From the NCBI GenBank assembly GCA_949361645.1, contig OX442419.1:8607377-8671376 (forward strand): 64,000 nucleotides of DNA, written 5' to 3'. Both the position numbers and the translations under genes were made by a program. The number at the start of each line of letters is the position of its first letter. Within the stretch, counting starts at the first letter, position 1. The notes below the pieces were generated by a model. That model was not told the origin of the DNA. It saw only the letters and a list, made by a program, of their open reading frames with translations, and did no database searches. Shown one piece after another: positions 23,860-35,900 of the stretch. The stretch comes from Spongilla lacustris. Lineage: Eukaryota; Porifera; Demospongiae; Spongillida; Spongillidae.

Positions 23860-24890
23860 TTAATGTACGAACGCGCAGCGGGAACCTTGCGGGAACCTAG
23901 GTTCCCGCCCGGGAACCACTTTTCGTGCAGTACTATATCATTATTGGCAAAGTTATGACTCTTTGAGTGATATAAGTGTATACACCTACCAATGCTGTTT
24001 CTTCCCCATAACACTAAACGCCGTACGTTGGCTAGACGCTGAGATATACAATGGTTTCTGGATCCACCTCGCACGCGTAACTTCCCGTTTGTACGGAAGG
24101 TTCCCGCGGCATGGTCCCATTTTAATGGCTACTGTGTACTAATGGAAGATGCGGTTTTGTTTTAATTACTCCATAAGTTAGACAAGTGATGGTTACTGGT
24201 TCCCCATAAATAACTAGACTATAAAATTATCAAATTGGGCTGGAAATACATAAATAATAAGTACATGAGGTTCCCGCGCATATAGAGCAAAATCATTGCA
24301 CGATGAATTCATCTAACTGGTTGTTTTGCAAGTACCGTATTTATAACTTAGCGCACAATAAGAGAGAAGGGGAGGTTGCCCCGATGTGTCATTGTGTGTA
24401 CGCGTGTGTATTTGAATGATCTACGTTTAATTTTATGCATGCATGCATGCACGTTGTACTCTGCAATTATGTGTAGCCAAGAAATGACAAGGGGTACTTT
24501 TAAAAGGTCCCGTCGGCCTCAAGCGTTGAGGCCCAAGGTCCGAATATATCCCCTGCTCGTCGGCACCCGAAAATAGAGGTGGCTTTTGTTTAAACACGAT
24601 TTCCAACTTATAGTCTTGGCGCCATTTTACGCTCAATTATTTTCAATAACTTGTACTACCACGCCTTTCTCAGATTGTATTGGTGGTTCCCGGGCGGGAA
24701 CCTTGTGTGGAAAATTGGTTCCCGCTCGGTTCCCGCGAATAAAAATATAGAACAAAATAAATGTTGGTTCAGGATCGTCACTATACCAGTTATACATTCG
24801 CATTAAAAGCGGCAGAAATCGTGCATGCATTTTAGCAATACTATTTGCGGGAACCACGCGGGAACCAAACGCTGTCCGTTTGTACATTAA
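23860..24890. mobile_element. TTAA-flanked non-autonomous DNA transposon, 1031 bp
   Basis: It is bounded by TTAA at 23860-23863 and 24887-24890. Terminal inverted repeats read TGTACGAACGCGCAGCG on the left and, reversed, TGTACAAACGGACAGCG on the right. Subterminal repeats of GGTTCCCGC / GCGGGAACC in both orientations occur at both ends and inside. The TTAA target fits piggyBac- or Kolobok-type mobilisation. There is no transposase. Confidence 0.75.
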
Positions 24891-27163
24891 GTAATTTAAA
24901 TTATGTGCATGATGTACATGTACAGCAAAACATAGTGTCTGGGTTCCAATTCCACAAACTTAGGTCTAGGGAACCCCTTTATGCAATCAGAACCCATCAT
25001 CTGTATGATACACATAATGAATGTTATTTGCATATAATTATGCACTCAAAGAAAACACTAGCTCCGTACAGCCGTATTATACACCCTATTATACAATTAT
25101 CCTGGTTAGAAATGCCCTTGCATTAGCTCCGATGACAGCTACAGTCTGTAGATGTCTTCACAGCAAGATTGGTAAGGAATAATTAATTTATTACAACTAC
25201 ACTCAAATACAGCAGCAGGATGAGCAAGCAAACATGCATTAAGTTAGTGAACTCTGCAAAGTAGCAAATGCACAGACTTCTTTGGGAGAATAACATACAG
25301 AAAGCTTACATTATTGAGAAATCCTGTGAGATAATCTTTGTTCTATTGAATAGGTCCAGAAAAGTGCCAAGGTACCAGAGTCTATGAAGTGGAGCTTGGT
25401 TACTTTAACCACAAGTATTTCTGTTGGGTTAACATTTTCTACTAATTTTAAACACTGCTTCCACTCATTTCAGACAAGCACAAATTAAAAGGCCACATGC
25501 AAGATTCACAACTGAACTAAACTTATACTCATAATTATTTATAACTATACAAGTGTGGAACTTGATTACTGCGGTGCATGTTTCACCATACCGGCACTGA
25601 AATTTCAGAGGCATCAAAACCAAGCTGACTAGATAAGCAGACTTAAAAATAACTAAAACTCTTATGTGCCTTTCACCAGTGAGATTCGATGTTCTGAAAT
25701 TCCAGATGGTCCTAATTTATCTATGTTAAGTGGAATGTTCAGGCTGTATCTTTGGTACTTCTGAATTTGCAGATGGACAGAGATGGTACAGTAAACTTGA
25801 CAACTGATCATGATCACTAGGGTGATGTAATTGAGATGACATATATCTCAAGTGAGCTACTCAGTGTAGGTTTAACTTAATATATTCTCACCACCCCATA
25901 TACTGCACTGGCTGCAAGATCCTGTATCAGGCATTTGATTGTGGTCAATTCTAATGCCACAGAGATCATGCCGAACCTTGAGAACGAGACCTCAAGTGAA
26001 GAGAAGGAGAGTGAAACGCAAGTGCAAATTGAGGAAGAGAATGAAGAGAGCTGTTTCAGTTTGAAGAAGACGCTGAAGAGCAAGAAGACAGTGTAGAGTA
26101 TTGAATGAACATTGTTATAATAGTGTGCTACGTAGTTGTATTGTATCTTATTTATCTCTTGTTTGTCTTGTTATCCCTACTAACTCATTTTATCAGAAAA
26201 ATGCGCAATTTTGAACAAATTAGAAAAACAATGAGTGGTGTGCAAAGAATAAGACAATATTGGAAATTCCAGCATGTATTTGGAAGTAGTTTAACTTATT
26301 GGAATGCTTCCTGACTTTTGCTGATATAGCAGCAGCTAGTAATAAATTGTAAGCTGAGACAGCCCTTGCTTCTATATCTTCTTTGTTTCCCTAGGATACC
26401 TTAATTAGTCTCCCTCTGTGTGCTGTTGTGATAGTGCTTTGGTGCTTGCTTATTGTGGAGTGCTATGGTGCTACACAGTGCCTGTGCTATGGGTGCTGTG
26501 CCCGTCAACTCTAGATATACATGTAAATAGCCATGCAGTGCAAGGATGACCTTGACTGAGCTAAACTAGAGCTGGGTGTGTGCATTCTCTCACTGTGAAA
26601 GGCTAGAGCTGCTGGGATTTTGATGCTCAGGTGAGTTACACATATATACTTTCACTGTTCCAAATATCAGGCAGATTATCTGATGCTGTGATAAAATATT
26701 GGCCAGGGGATGTAATTGAATAGTACAAAGAATGGCAAACCTCCATACCATCGACATCATCCTGCAAGCGCGTACTGATTGTAGTGAATACGTGTACATT
26801 CAGCAGTTATCAGCTGGATGATCACAACATATAAACCCTTTTCATCGCGTGATTTAATGACATTCATTGAAATTAAAATTCAGTGTTGTCCGCCATCTTT
26901 GGTGCTCAAGACGGTAACGCAAAGCTTTTGGTTATTGCTGTACGTTCACATTTAGCAATTATGAGTCTGGTTTTTTTTTTATTTTTTACAGTGGGCACTG
27001 ACATCATTCCTGTGTGCATAACCGTGCTCCCTAATAGGATTTTTAAAAAGCATATATACACAAATCACACACAACATACATGGGCAAGGGTGTACTGACT
27101 TGATGTTGCATGTCTCAATAGTCGGTTATAGTTATTCGGAAAGCAAATGTATATGAGCAGTTG
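24891..27163. other. No gene recognised; one small acidic ORF
   Basis: An acidic stretch at 25970-26096 (MPNLENETSSEEKESETQVQ ...) is open and could be an exon, but no splice partners or family are recognisable. The rest is AT-rich with no domain signal. Confidence 0.35.
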
Positions 27164-27462
27164 CAGAGGCGGCCCCAGCATCTACCGAGGGGAGGGGCCA
27201 AACACAAGTGGGACGCCGAAAAGGGGCGTGGCTTACGATACTTCAAATACGCGCGTAACCGTTTGACTCTGGATTGTTGCTAATAATGCATGCGAGCGAG
27301 CGCTAGAAGCTAAATTATGCAACGCATGTTGTAGTCTATTTGGATTGTAGCAATTGACGATAGTTTTAGGGATTGGGGGTGGGGGGAAGGGGGCGCCATA
27401 GCCTGGGGAGGGGGGGGGGGGGGGGGCCAAGGCCCCCTGGGACCCCCCTCCGGCCGCCTATG
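27164..27462. mobile_element. hAT-like MITE, copy A (299 bp)
   Basis: It starts CAGAGGCGGCC and its right end, reversed, is CATAGGCGGCC. Inside it carries a G tract (27410-27426) and CTCGGTAGATGC/GGGGCGTGG-type sequence. A second copy in inverse orientation is at 38670-38948, sharing the block that includes ATGCATGCGAGCGAGCGCTA. Confidence 0.7.
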
Positions 27463-28039
27463 AGTTGCATGTGCGGCTAATCGCCCACGCGTACATGTGG
27501 ATGTCGCGGTAGATGTAATAAGTCCACTTCAATTACTGTGTAAAAAGGGCTGTTATACACTAGTGTATATAGCATCAATTAGCGGTGTATAACACTGCGT
27601 ATTGAGACGTTATACACACGTATACGCAGTAACGACTATATATACACTGTTGTATAGTAATGTATAACAATTCCTATTTCATAGTGCTTAAAGCTTTGTA
27701 AAACAATACAATAGATATACCCCATATAGTTGTTTGTTGCCAAGCAGATACCTCTCCAATGCATGAGATTGTGAACGCAATGCACACATGGATTGGCACT
27801 TGAGCAAGTGTGTATAATTGTTTAGAAACGGGACGGAAATGCATGCTCAAACAAAAGGACACTTGTTCAGTAGTGAACGGAGACCCTTATCACACAGTCT
27901 GTTATGTCTGCGCGAAACCATTGAATCACCGTAATTGGACAGTATGAAATACCTCAGTAGAAATATTATCAATTGTTTATTAGAATAGATATAACGATAT
28001 ATATATATAGTAGTAAAGCGTGCGAAAAATTGAACTGCG
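27463..28039. other. Upstream flank of tyrosinase 2
   Basis: It contains short GTATAC/GTATAA-rich palindromic stretches (27550-27670). No gene. It probably includes the promoter of the plus-strand tyrosinase. Confidence 0.4.
27996..28010 (+). promoter_or_regulatory. Probable TATA element of tyrosinase 2
   Basis: GATATATATATATAG lies 30-44 bp upstream of the ATG at 28040. It could be a TATA box with a very short leader, or simple repeat sequence. Confidence 0.35.
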
Positions 28040-29760
28040 ATGAAGACGGTTTGTCTACTCTTGGGTGTGGGTGTCCAGGTGTTATCATTATGCGCCATTT
28101 ACTCCATAGCTCATTTCCACCCGTTCGATCCTCATGCGCCTCACGACCCTAACAATGGATACCCTCAACATTTCTGCGATCTGAATGACGACGAATTCGG
28201 ACGGCCATATCTCGGCCCCTTTGACCAGCACATTGATGCGTCAGCACGCAAACCGTTCCCGAATGTCCCGCCTCCTGATGTTTACCTGCTTACGCGTCGT
28301 ACTAAAACTCTACCACCAGTTCTAAAAGGCCTGCTTGATAGTAACACAGGCAGCGCTCCGCCGAATAATGGTAAAAGGCGCGGCAACGAGTACATGAAAC
28401 GTCAGGACCCACCACTTCCCTCGTGCACTACGCTGAATGAATGCTCTGCGCAGCAACGTAAGGCTCCTTGCAATTTGCCCTCAAATTTATAGCATGTGCT
28501 TAATACGCACCTTTCTCTAACTCTGCAGAGGATTGTAATGGAACCGGCACGCAATACGACTCTTGCGAACGGAGGTGCACGTGCGTAAACGGAGTGCTAA
28601 CCAACTGCTGTAGAGTGCGCAATGACTGGCGTTCGCTCACCCAGGCGCAACGCTGCCGCTACATCAACGCTGTCTTGACCGTTAGCACGCAACCGCAGTG
28701 GCAACCATGCTACTACAGTCTCGTAAACCTACACACCGAATTCTTCGGAGCGGGTATTCACGGCATTACTTACTTCCTTCCGTGGCACCGGTGGTACCTG
28801 CTTCAACTGGAGAACCTGTTAAGACAAGTTGACTGCCGAATAACTGTGCCTTATTGGGACTGGAGTTTGGAATCACAAACATGGCAAAACTCCATCATCT
28901 GGAATGCGCAATGTGGGTTTGGAGGCAACGGAGACCAAAGCACTAATGGTCAACTCGTCACAACGGGTCCATTCCAGTGGCAGACATGGACACAACCAGA
29001 CGGTAGTTCCCTATCACGCAGCTTCAACAATGTGCTTCCCGATTGTGCAGCTGTGGCTATGGCCCAACGGATGAGTGTCGGACAGTTCCAGACTTGGCAC
29101 GACCAGATTGAGGGCAACTTCCACAACAGTGTTCACTGCGACATAGGGGGCACTATGTGCACAGTTGGCTCGGCAAATGATCCCATCTTCTTCCTTCACC
29201 ACGGATTAATAGACAGGCTGTGGTCTGATTGGCAGGGCAACGGGCCCGATTACAAGAACCTCGCATTCTATTCAATGAACACCAGTCCAATGCCCGGCGC
29301 TTCAGGAGCAACGCCATCTATTGTGTACGACCTTCAGAACCAGCCGGGGTGCGTTAAGGTCTGCTATCAACCACCGTCAATCGCGTGCTGCACCAACACG
29401 ACCTACGCCCCCGTATGCTCGCGTGACATGAATGGCAAGCACTATTCCCCCCTGAAGCTAGCACGTCTCATACACCGACCATTCCCGAATGCGTCGGAGG
29501 AGGCGTTCAAGCTATTCCACGCTACCTACGAAACGCGAGTGGTGTCAAAGCGCTTCGCCAACCTAATGAATGATTACGAGCAGCTGAACTCAGTATTGAG
29601 GGATAACGGCTACACCAATGAGATGATCAAATCCTCGCAGACATCGGACGGATTCGTGGACTTTGACAGATACCTATACAGGCCACAGAGCTTCCAAAAA
29701 AATATGCACGCGTCTGAAATACCACACGTCTGTCTTCCATACATGTACGGACAAGCATAA
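28040..29760 (+). CDS. Secreted tyrosinase (type 3 copper), copy 2
   Basis: Paralogue of copy 1 on the opposite strand. Two exons, 28040-28457 and 28529-29760 (GTAAGG...CTGCAG intron, 71 bp, phase 1, same site as in copy 1), giving 549 aa. The N-terminus is MKTVCLLLGVGVQVLSLC, then AHFHPFDPHAPHDPNNGYPQ. The Cys-rich module spans the intron (CTTLNECS ... DCNGTG ... CTCVNGVLTNCC). CuA is NLH, GIH, PWHRW; CuB is HNSVH and FFLHH; all six histidines are present. The final exon is exactly as long as in copy 1 (1232 bp). Copy 1's first intron is missing here: the frame reads straight through, although CCATAG just before CTCATTTCC still looks like an acceptor. No disabling mutation. Confidence 0.9.
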
Positions 29761-30343
29761 AAATGTACGACTCCGCAGTATATATATAATTGCTTGTACT
29801 ATAATACTTTACCTTATATCGATGATGCAGAGGTGGCTACGGTATTAGGGCAAGTGTCGGAGCATCTGCTAGCAGATATTGTCCCCCATGCACGGGCATA
29901 ATCCGCTAGCCGATTATGTCCCCCTTACGCAGAAATTGTCCACCCCCACCCCCCCTTCCTATGCACTGTAGATGTCAAAAGTATAGCCAGTAGGTGATCG
30001 ATACTCCGCCTTTAACGTATAGCCATACATTATGCTCTACTAGCCTAGTCTCGCGTGTCCCCAGACCCACAAACGGCAGCAGCGGATGGATTACGTGAGT
30101 CCATGGAGCGTTAGGCAAAACTCATCTACTGTTTCATTGCAGTGATGGCACTGGCCTATTCGTATTACCATGGATCTGTGCGTACCGCTCGATACAATAA
30201 TACGCGAATAAAACACGTGGACTCCACAATGTTAAGTCATAATTTATAATTATAATTACATGTATTTGGACTTAAATGTACGTGTATTTTACAACAGCAT
30301 TTACCTGCATGTATATAAAGACAATATAAAAAAATAATGAATA
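29761..30343. other. 3' flank of tyrosinase 2; Ginger-like terminal debris
   Basis: 29870-29960 has motifs such as TTGTCCCCCATGCACGGGC and ATTATGTCCCCCTTA, resembling the subterminal repeats of the CCGG elements at 4.5 kb, so this is probably a fragment. No gene. Confidence 0.4.
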
Positions 30344-30353
30344 TTAACACCGG

Positions 30354-30803
30354 TGTCATACTCCCCTAAATTTTGACTCCCCAGTCATTCACGCCTAGGC
30401 ATATATGACTCCCCCTTGATAAAAGTGACTCCCGGGAGTTATTACAGCCTTAGGCATAATTAACTCCCCGTCGATCTTTGCCAATGTATATGATTCCCCT
30501 GTTGTCTGCCTAGACAAAATTGGCTCCTGTCTTGGGAAGGCGTTATAGCCTTAGGTATAAATAAATCCCCGTTGGTTTTTCCAGAGATAGCAAGTAAAGG
30601 TACCGGTATTTATGTTACTTTTATCAAGGGGGAGTCATATATGCCCAGGCGTGAATGACTGGGGAGTCATAAATGCCTAGGCGTGAATGACTGGGGAGTC
30701 AAATATGCCTAGGCATATATATTACCGGGAGTCATATATGCTTCGGCGTGAATGACTGCATGGGGAGTCAAAATTTAGGGGAGTCATTGGTGATTATGAC
30801 ACC
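30354..30803. repeat. Inverted duplication of the Ginger1-A left terminus
   Basis: 30354-30425 is repeated in inverse orientation at about 30625-30803, including AAAATTTAGGGGAGTCA and a terminal TTATGACA. The 450-bp block thus looks like a foldback MITE of the same family or a rearranged end. Short direct repeats (AAATAAATCCCCGTTGGTTT) at 30560 and 30806 flank the inverted part. Confidence 0.65.
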
Positions 30804-31220
30804 ATAAATAAATCCCCGTTGGTTTTTAAAGTGATAGCAAGTAAAGGTATTTATGTATCCGGCTATTTATAATCTGTATCATGATCTGAATATATAGCGG
30901 AAAATGAATGAACACTGACAAAGACAAATAATGTCACAGTCTGCTTGCTACTAACAAAGACTGACAGTTAATGCACAACCATGATGCAGGAACACTTTTT
31001 TGCTGAATGTTCATGCAGCGGAAATGGTACCACTGTTGGCATTGATCACGATTCTGGCAGCCTACATGTGCATATCAAATGTATTCTGAAACGTTTGGTT
31101 TTGTTCCTCTTTACTGCAATAGATCCGTGGGGTGAAGAAACATGGGGTGAAGAAAATGGTTGTAGGCATGCGCTGTTCTGCTCAAAACAGTGCACCAAAC
31201 TTTGACAAAGATTTTTTTGC

Positions 31221-31892
31221 TCAAATGTCACCTCCCCTAAATTTTCCCCCAGCATGGTAGGCAAAAGCAATGGCAAATAATCCAAAGTCCACTCCTCCTG
31301 TTTGCTGTTGAACGGGCATTGCTCTCACAGTTAGAACATTGCTGTGGGTGGCTTCTTTGTAGATTATGGCAATTTGCTCTTTCAGGCTATCACTTAAAAC
31401 ATGGTTGAATTTGCTATCATACAGCCTGACCTCTCCTTCATGATAGCTGGTGGTCACCCAGTGGTCACGTTCAGGTACAAACAACACCTGTACAACTGCA
31501 TATGGCAATGTAATAAAATAAAATGTGCATTCATGCCATAAGAGCATACCTTCCTGAAATGATCCATCACTTATCAATGCTGGAGAGAATCCCTTATTTT
31601 GAAACAGTAGAGTAGACTGCAAACCAGCTAAATGTTGAAATTGCTTTTTCAGGAGATTTTCTGGAGCTTGAATGTGTTCATCAGTCAACATTTTGTTGGT
31701 TTCAATAATTGTTTTATGCTTGTAGCTGAGTGACAAATCTTTAATCCAATAGGGACACTGTTGCAAAAAATTTGCATGAACAGTCAAATTTAACAATATA
31801 CATGTGAGGAAAGATTTGCACACCTTTTGTGATTTGATGACATTTCTCTGTGAAGATTTATTTGAAGAACTCAATACAGATGTCATCTTCAT
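31221..31892 (-). pseudogene. Ulp1/C48-type cysteine protease domain, catalytic Cys lost
   Basis: Two exons, 31892-31550 and 31495-31221, are joined by a 54-bp GT-AG intron. Splicing gives SFQE then VVQVLFVPERDHWVTTSYH. Catalytic blocks are His in ERDHWVTTS, Asp in VRLYDSKFN and Gln in AMPVQQQTGG. Where this family has the nucleophile (G-x-D-C-G) the sequence reads GGVDFGLFAIAFAYH: TTT (Phe) in place of a Cys codon, a one-base change. Ginger1 transposases are known to carry a C-terminal Ulp1 or OTU protease domain. Here the protease should be inactive and the integrase core upstream is deleted. Confidence 0.7.
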
Positions 31893-32419
31893 AAAAAAAA
31901 AAAAAATGATTTTAATGGGTCAGTCATTGTAAAATATGTACAATAATAATAATATGACATACACAACATTATTACAGTTTTAAGCTACACAGTTACTAAA
32001 CAAAAACCAATACACTGGAATGGAAAAGTTGAGAGACTAACATCCAGTTGCCAATGAACGGGACAACAGAGCTCTGGCATTAGCTTTGACTAGGACCAGG
32101 TTTAACCTGCCATAGAGAGCAGAAGTGGCCTGCATGGGACTTGCAAAAATTTGATCTGATTGCAAGGCACGCAGCAAGCTGAGATCAGTTTGCCTGTGCT
32201 TCAGGCCCATAAACCTTGACTGCCAAAGCACCCCAGCTCCAAGCACTTTGCATCATTGCCTGCAAGTTTCCTGTTTTCAGACCACTGAGCTGTTGATCCA
32301 TTTGTTATAGCACAATAAAAAATCAATTCATCAGTAATAGCATGCATTATCTACTTCTCTGTATGTATAAAATAATGATCTTTCAATTAAAATAGTAAAA
32401 TAATAAAATAACATTAGTA

Positions 32420-32810
32420 ATTACCTTTGTAGTTGTTAATAAAGGTGTTGGATCGTTGAATGGTTTTATCTCTGCCTAAGTGGCTTCCTACATGTACAAA
32501 TACAGGTATACAATTATCGTACTGAATAATATATACTTTCTGTTTTACCTTCAATCCCAACATGGCATGACTCCAGAATGCGTCTTTTTTCGTCTTCGGT
32601 CCTAACACAAATCTTCCACCCTTCCTCGTCACCTTCGCCTTTCTTCACTCTTCTGAAATAGATCACTCCACAGTCGAACTTGAAGTTTTTACATTTGCGC
32701 CTTAGATTGGCCTTATCTCCCTTGGAAATGCCCTTAGGATATTGATTCATACGCAGGTAATTCTCGACAACACTGAATTCATCCGGGTCCATGCGAGCGA
32801 GCTTTCTCAC
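32420..32810 (-). pseudogene. Ginger1-A integrase N-terminal exons, truncated
   Basis: The first block has LRMNQYPKGISKGDKANLRR ... FDCGVIYFRR (YPYY motif) and ends RILESCHVGIEG at a probable donor near 32550. The second block at about 32430-32490 continues GSHLGRDKT, as in H...H-x-GRDKT of the HHCC zinc finger. The Cys pair and everything after it are gone. Confidence 0.65.
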
Positions 32811-32943
32811 ATCGACAACTACACGTGGCTTATGGAATTCACGTGGGGAGTCATAAATGCATAGGAGGAGTCATTTACACCTTAGGCGTAAATGACCGGG
32901 GGAGTCATTTATGCCTGGGAGTCATTTATGCCTCTGACACCGG

Positions 32944-35900
32944 TGTCACGGTACAGTTTATCCCGGTATATTTTATCCGCCCGGATAATTCATGCTAGGA
33001 TATTTTATCCGGCCGGATAATATGCCCTAGTACGTTTTATCCTACCCTAGTACATATTATCCTACCCTAGGATAATATGCCCTAGTACGTTTTATCCTTC
33101 CCTAGTACATATTATCCTACCCTAGGATAAACTGTGCTAGTTAAAATTATCCTAGGATGCTTTACCCTACCACTATTTACTACAGAATTTGTCTATCCTA
33201 CATGATATAATCAACATCTTTTAAGGCATAAAAAATGTACATGTTCTTTAAATACAAAATTATATTTTCCTAACAATTTCAAAATGACTGTTTATGTTTG
33301 TTAAATAAATGCATTCTTCTTCACTCATTCTGTTTGATACAACTTTTGGAGAGTGTCTTAGCCACTTGTAGGTTAACCCACATGGTGAAAAACAGTAAAT
33401 TGTAGTATTCAGCATGGCCACAGCTGACATAATCTCCATTTCTGTTGCCCAGGTATTCAGAGACTGCATCTTCGTTCGCTTCAGATATTGTTCCATCGAT
33501 TCATTTGAGACAAGCATGCCAGCAAATTCAGGAATTGTAGCATTGTGTTCCATAAAAGATGTTACAAGCAAACGAACTTCCTCATGGACATCTTGCGACC
33601 CTGTAAGAACTTGAGAAAGGCTTCGAAAGAAACAGTTACCATCTCCTTTTATTCTGTATGTTGCTGAAGGAGCCTGTTCTATTCCAATCTTTACACATTC
33701 AGTACGTTTGATGTAGTTACTGCGAATGAAAGATAATCCAAGTATTCGACACTTCTCTTGTTGCCATGCACTGCAAGTAGGTTGAAATAGTATGGAACCT
33801 GTATGATTAGCATCAACTATCTCTATTGAATTTCCGTGGGCTTGCGATGACAGCAACTTTTCCATTGTAACTCCACCATCAAAACATCGGTCTCTGGCAT
33901 CATATATCCATTGACAGAAATCATCTATTTCAGATGGGGATATCAGGTAATAGATTCCACCAAGGACATTTACGAACTTCAGTGATAGATTGCAGGCTTT
34001 CATCCAAATGTTCATAAGGGCAGTGGCCTTAATCGGTGTACGTCCATTAAGGATGGAGAATAACTTCTGTCTGAACTTGTCAAACTCAGAGTGGAGGCAT
34101 TCATTAACAACTACAAAATCTCCGTTGCACACCTCTCTCAGTGAATCTTCTCCATAAAATTCTCTGAAATCAATCCAAACTGAAACTGTTGTATCTTTGC
34201 TGAGTGCAAATTCATCATGATGCAATCCAAGTGATTCCCACTGTTGATAACATGAAATGTGTTGAAATTATTTATCTAGACGTACATGCCTGTACATTTC
34301 TTATAGAAACTTACTTCAAACTCTTCATCTTCCTCTGCTCTGTAGCACAATCTATCTGCTCCCGATCGCAATAAGCGCAACAGTTGTGTAGAATGTAGCT
34401 GCTCATGAAGTGATTCTTCATTGTATTGCAACGCATCTTGAGAGTGCCTATCACCAATCTGCCCAGCTTTATCATCCAGCAATGCCTTTCGATCATCAGC
34501 ATCATCATTTGTATCTTCTTCCTTAAGTTCTTCATCACCACACACATCATCGCAATAAGACTTTTCACCATCACTAATGTCATCATTTTCCTCATTATCT
34601 GGCAAGAATAATGTATTAACCTATAGCTACATGCATGCATGTTGAGTTACAAAATGAAATTGTACTCACCGATTTCTTGTGCTCCATCCTAAATTTGGGG
34701 GATAAAGGACAAAGTAATGTATACGCCTACATGTAAATATGCCCACCACAAATGGTTGAAGATATTCTTTAAGAAGAACACCATTGTACGCTTTTTTCAA
34801 AATAGAACCATCTGATGACTTCAATGTGTAACGTCCTTTGCTTAGGCTTTCAACTACTTCATAAGGACCTAGCCACTTTTTCTCCAGTTTTCCTCCCATT
34901 CTATGTGAGTTTCGCATGTTCTTCAGCAAAACCATTGTGCCAGTGATGAAACTCTGCAAGATTAGAAATTGTCAAACACAATAAACCATAATTATTCCAT
35001 ACATGTAGAGTGCCATGCTTTGCATCGTACTGTGTCTTTTGACGTTCCTGAGCTCGTGCAATGTTTTTGAGAACCTTCTGATGGTATTTCTTCCTGATTG
35101 CTAGCAGATGACCATATGTTTCTTCCGTACATGTGTTCTCTCCTGCGACATTAGTGGTGGTTTCTTTGCTGATGAATTCATGATCGATTCCCTTACGAGG
35201 GTTACGATTGTACATAATGAAGAAAGGGCTAAACTTTGAAGAATCCTGCTTTGCTATGCGATAAGCATACAACGCTGCATCAATATTTTCATCCCAGTTA
35301 TCTTCAGCCTCTGCAAACTTTCTTAAAGCCCTGGTCAGTGTTTGATTGGTGCGCTCGTCCAAACCATTTGTTTGAGGGTGATAGGGACTGCTTATCCGAT
35401 GTTCAATTCCTGTCAGCTTAAACAAACAGCTATTAAAGGATAAAAATCAATAATGGTTCTAACACATAAAACAATAGTATGTTACCTTGTAAGTCGATTC
35501 ACAAATTCTCGTCCTTGATCTGATATTATGATTTCAGGCCAGCTATGACGACAAAAAGTTGAAAATAAAAAATCCGCAACTCCAACTGCTGTCTTGTCTT
35601 TCAAAGGAGCAGCTTCGGGCCACTTGGAGAAATAATCTGTGGCTGTTACTATGTACTTGTTGTTCCTACATGTTACTGGTAATGGACCTAAAATATATAC
35701 ACAGTGTGGCTGGACTACAGAGAAAATTATTCGTGATATCTAAATGTACATACCTATCAGATCAATGCCAATCTGACTCCAAACTTGGCTTGGAACTGGA
35801 ATGGGGTGAAGTTCAGGTTTCTTTCCTTCCAGTTTTGCATTGACCCGCTGACACGCATCACATCGTCTGCAGTACTCGTTTACATCTTTGTTCAGTCCTT

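Larger units (their letters stand above)
30354..32939 (-). mobile_element. Ginger1 transposon A (Ulp1 type), internally deleted
   Basis: It starts TGTCATACTCCCC next to CCGG (30350-30353) and ends ...CCTCTGACA next to CCGG (32940-32943), giving 2586 bp. Subterminal repeats of GGGGAGTCA / TGACTCCCC with GCCTAGGC spacers mark both ends. Minus-strand remains: integrase YPYY and first histidine block (32420-32810), an unassigned ORF (32037-32246), and a Ulp1-like protease (31221-31892). The DDE core and GPY/F motif are missing, so it cannot move on its own. Confidence 0.75.

Noticed and set aside
25970..26096. Small acidic ORF as a gene
   Set aside because: Too short, with no splice partners or family that I can support; kept only as a remark.
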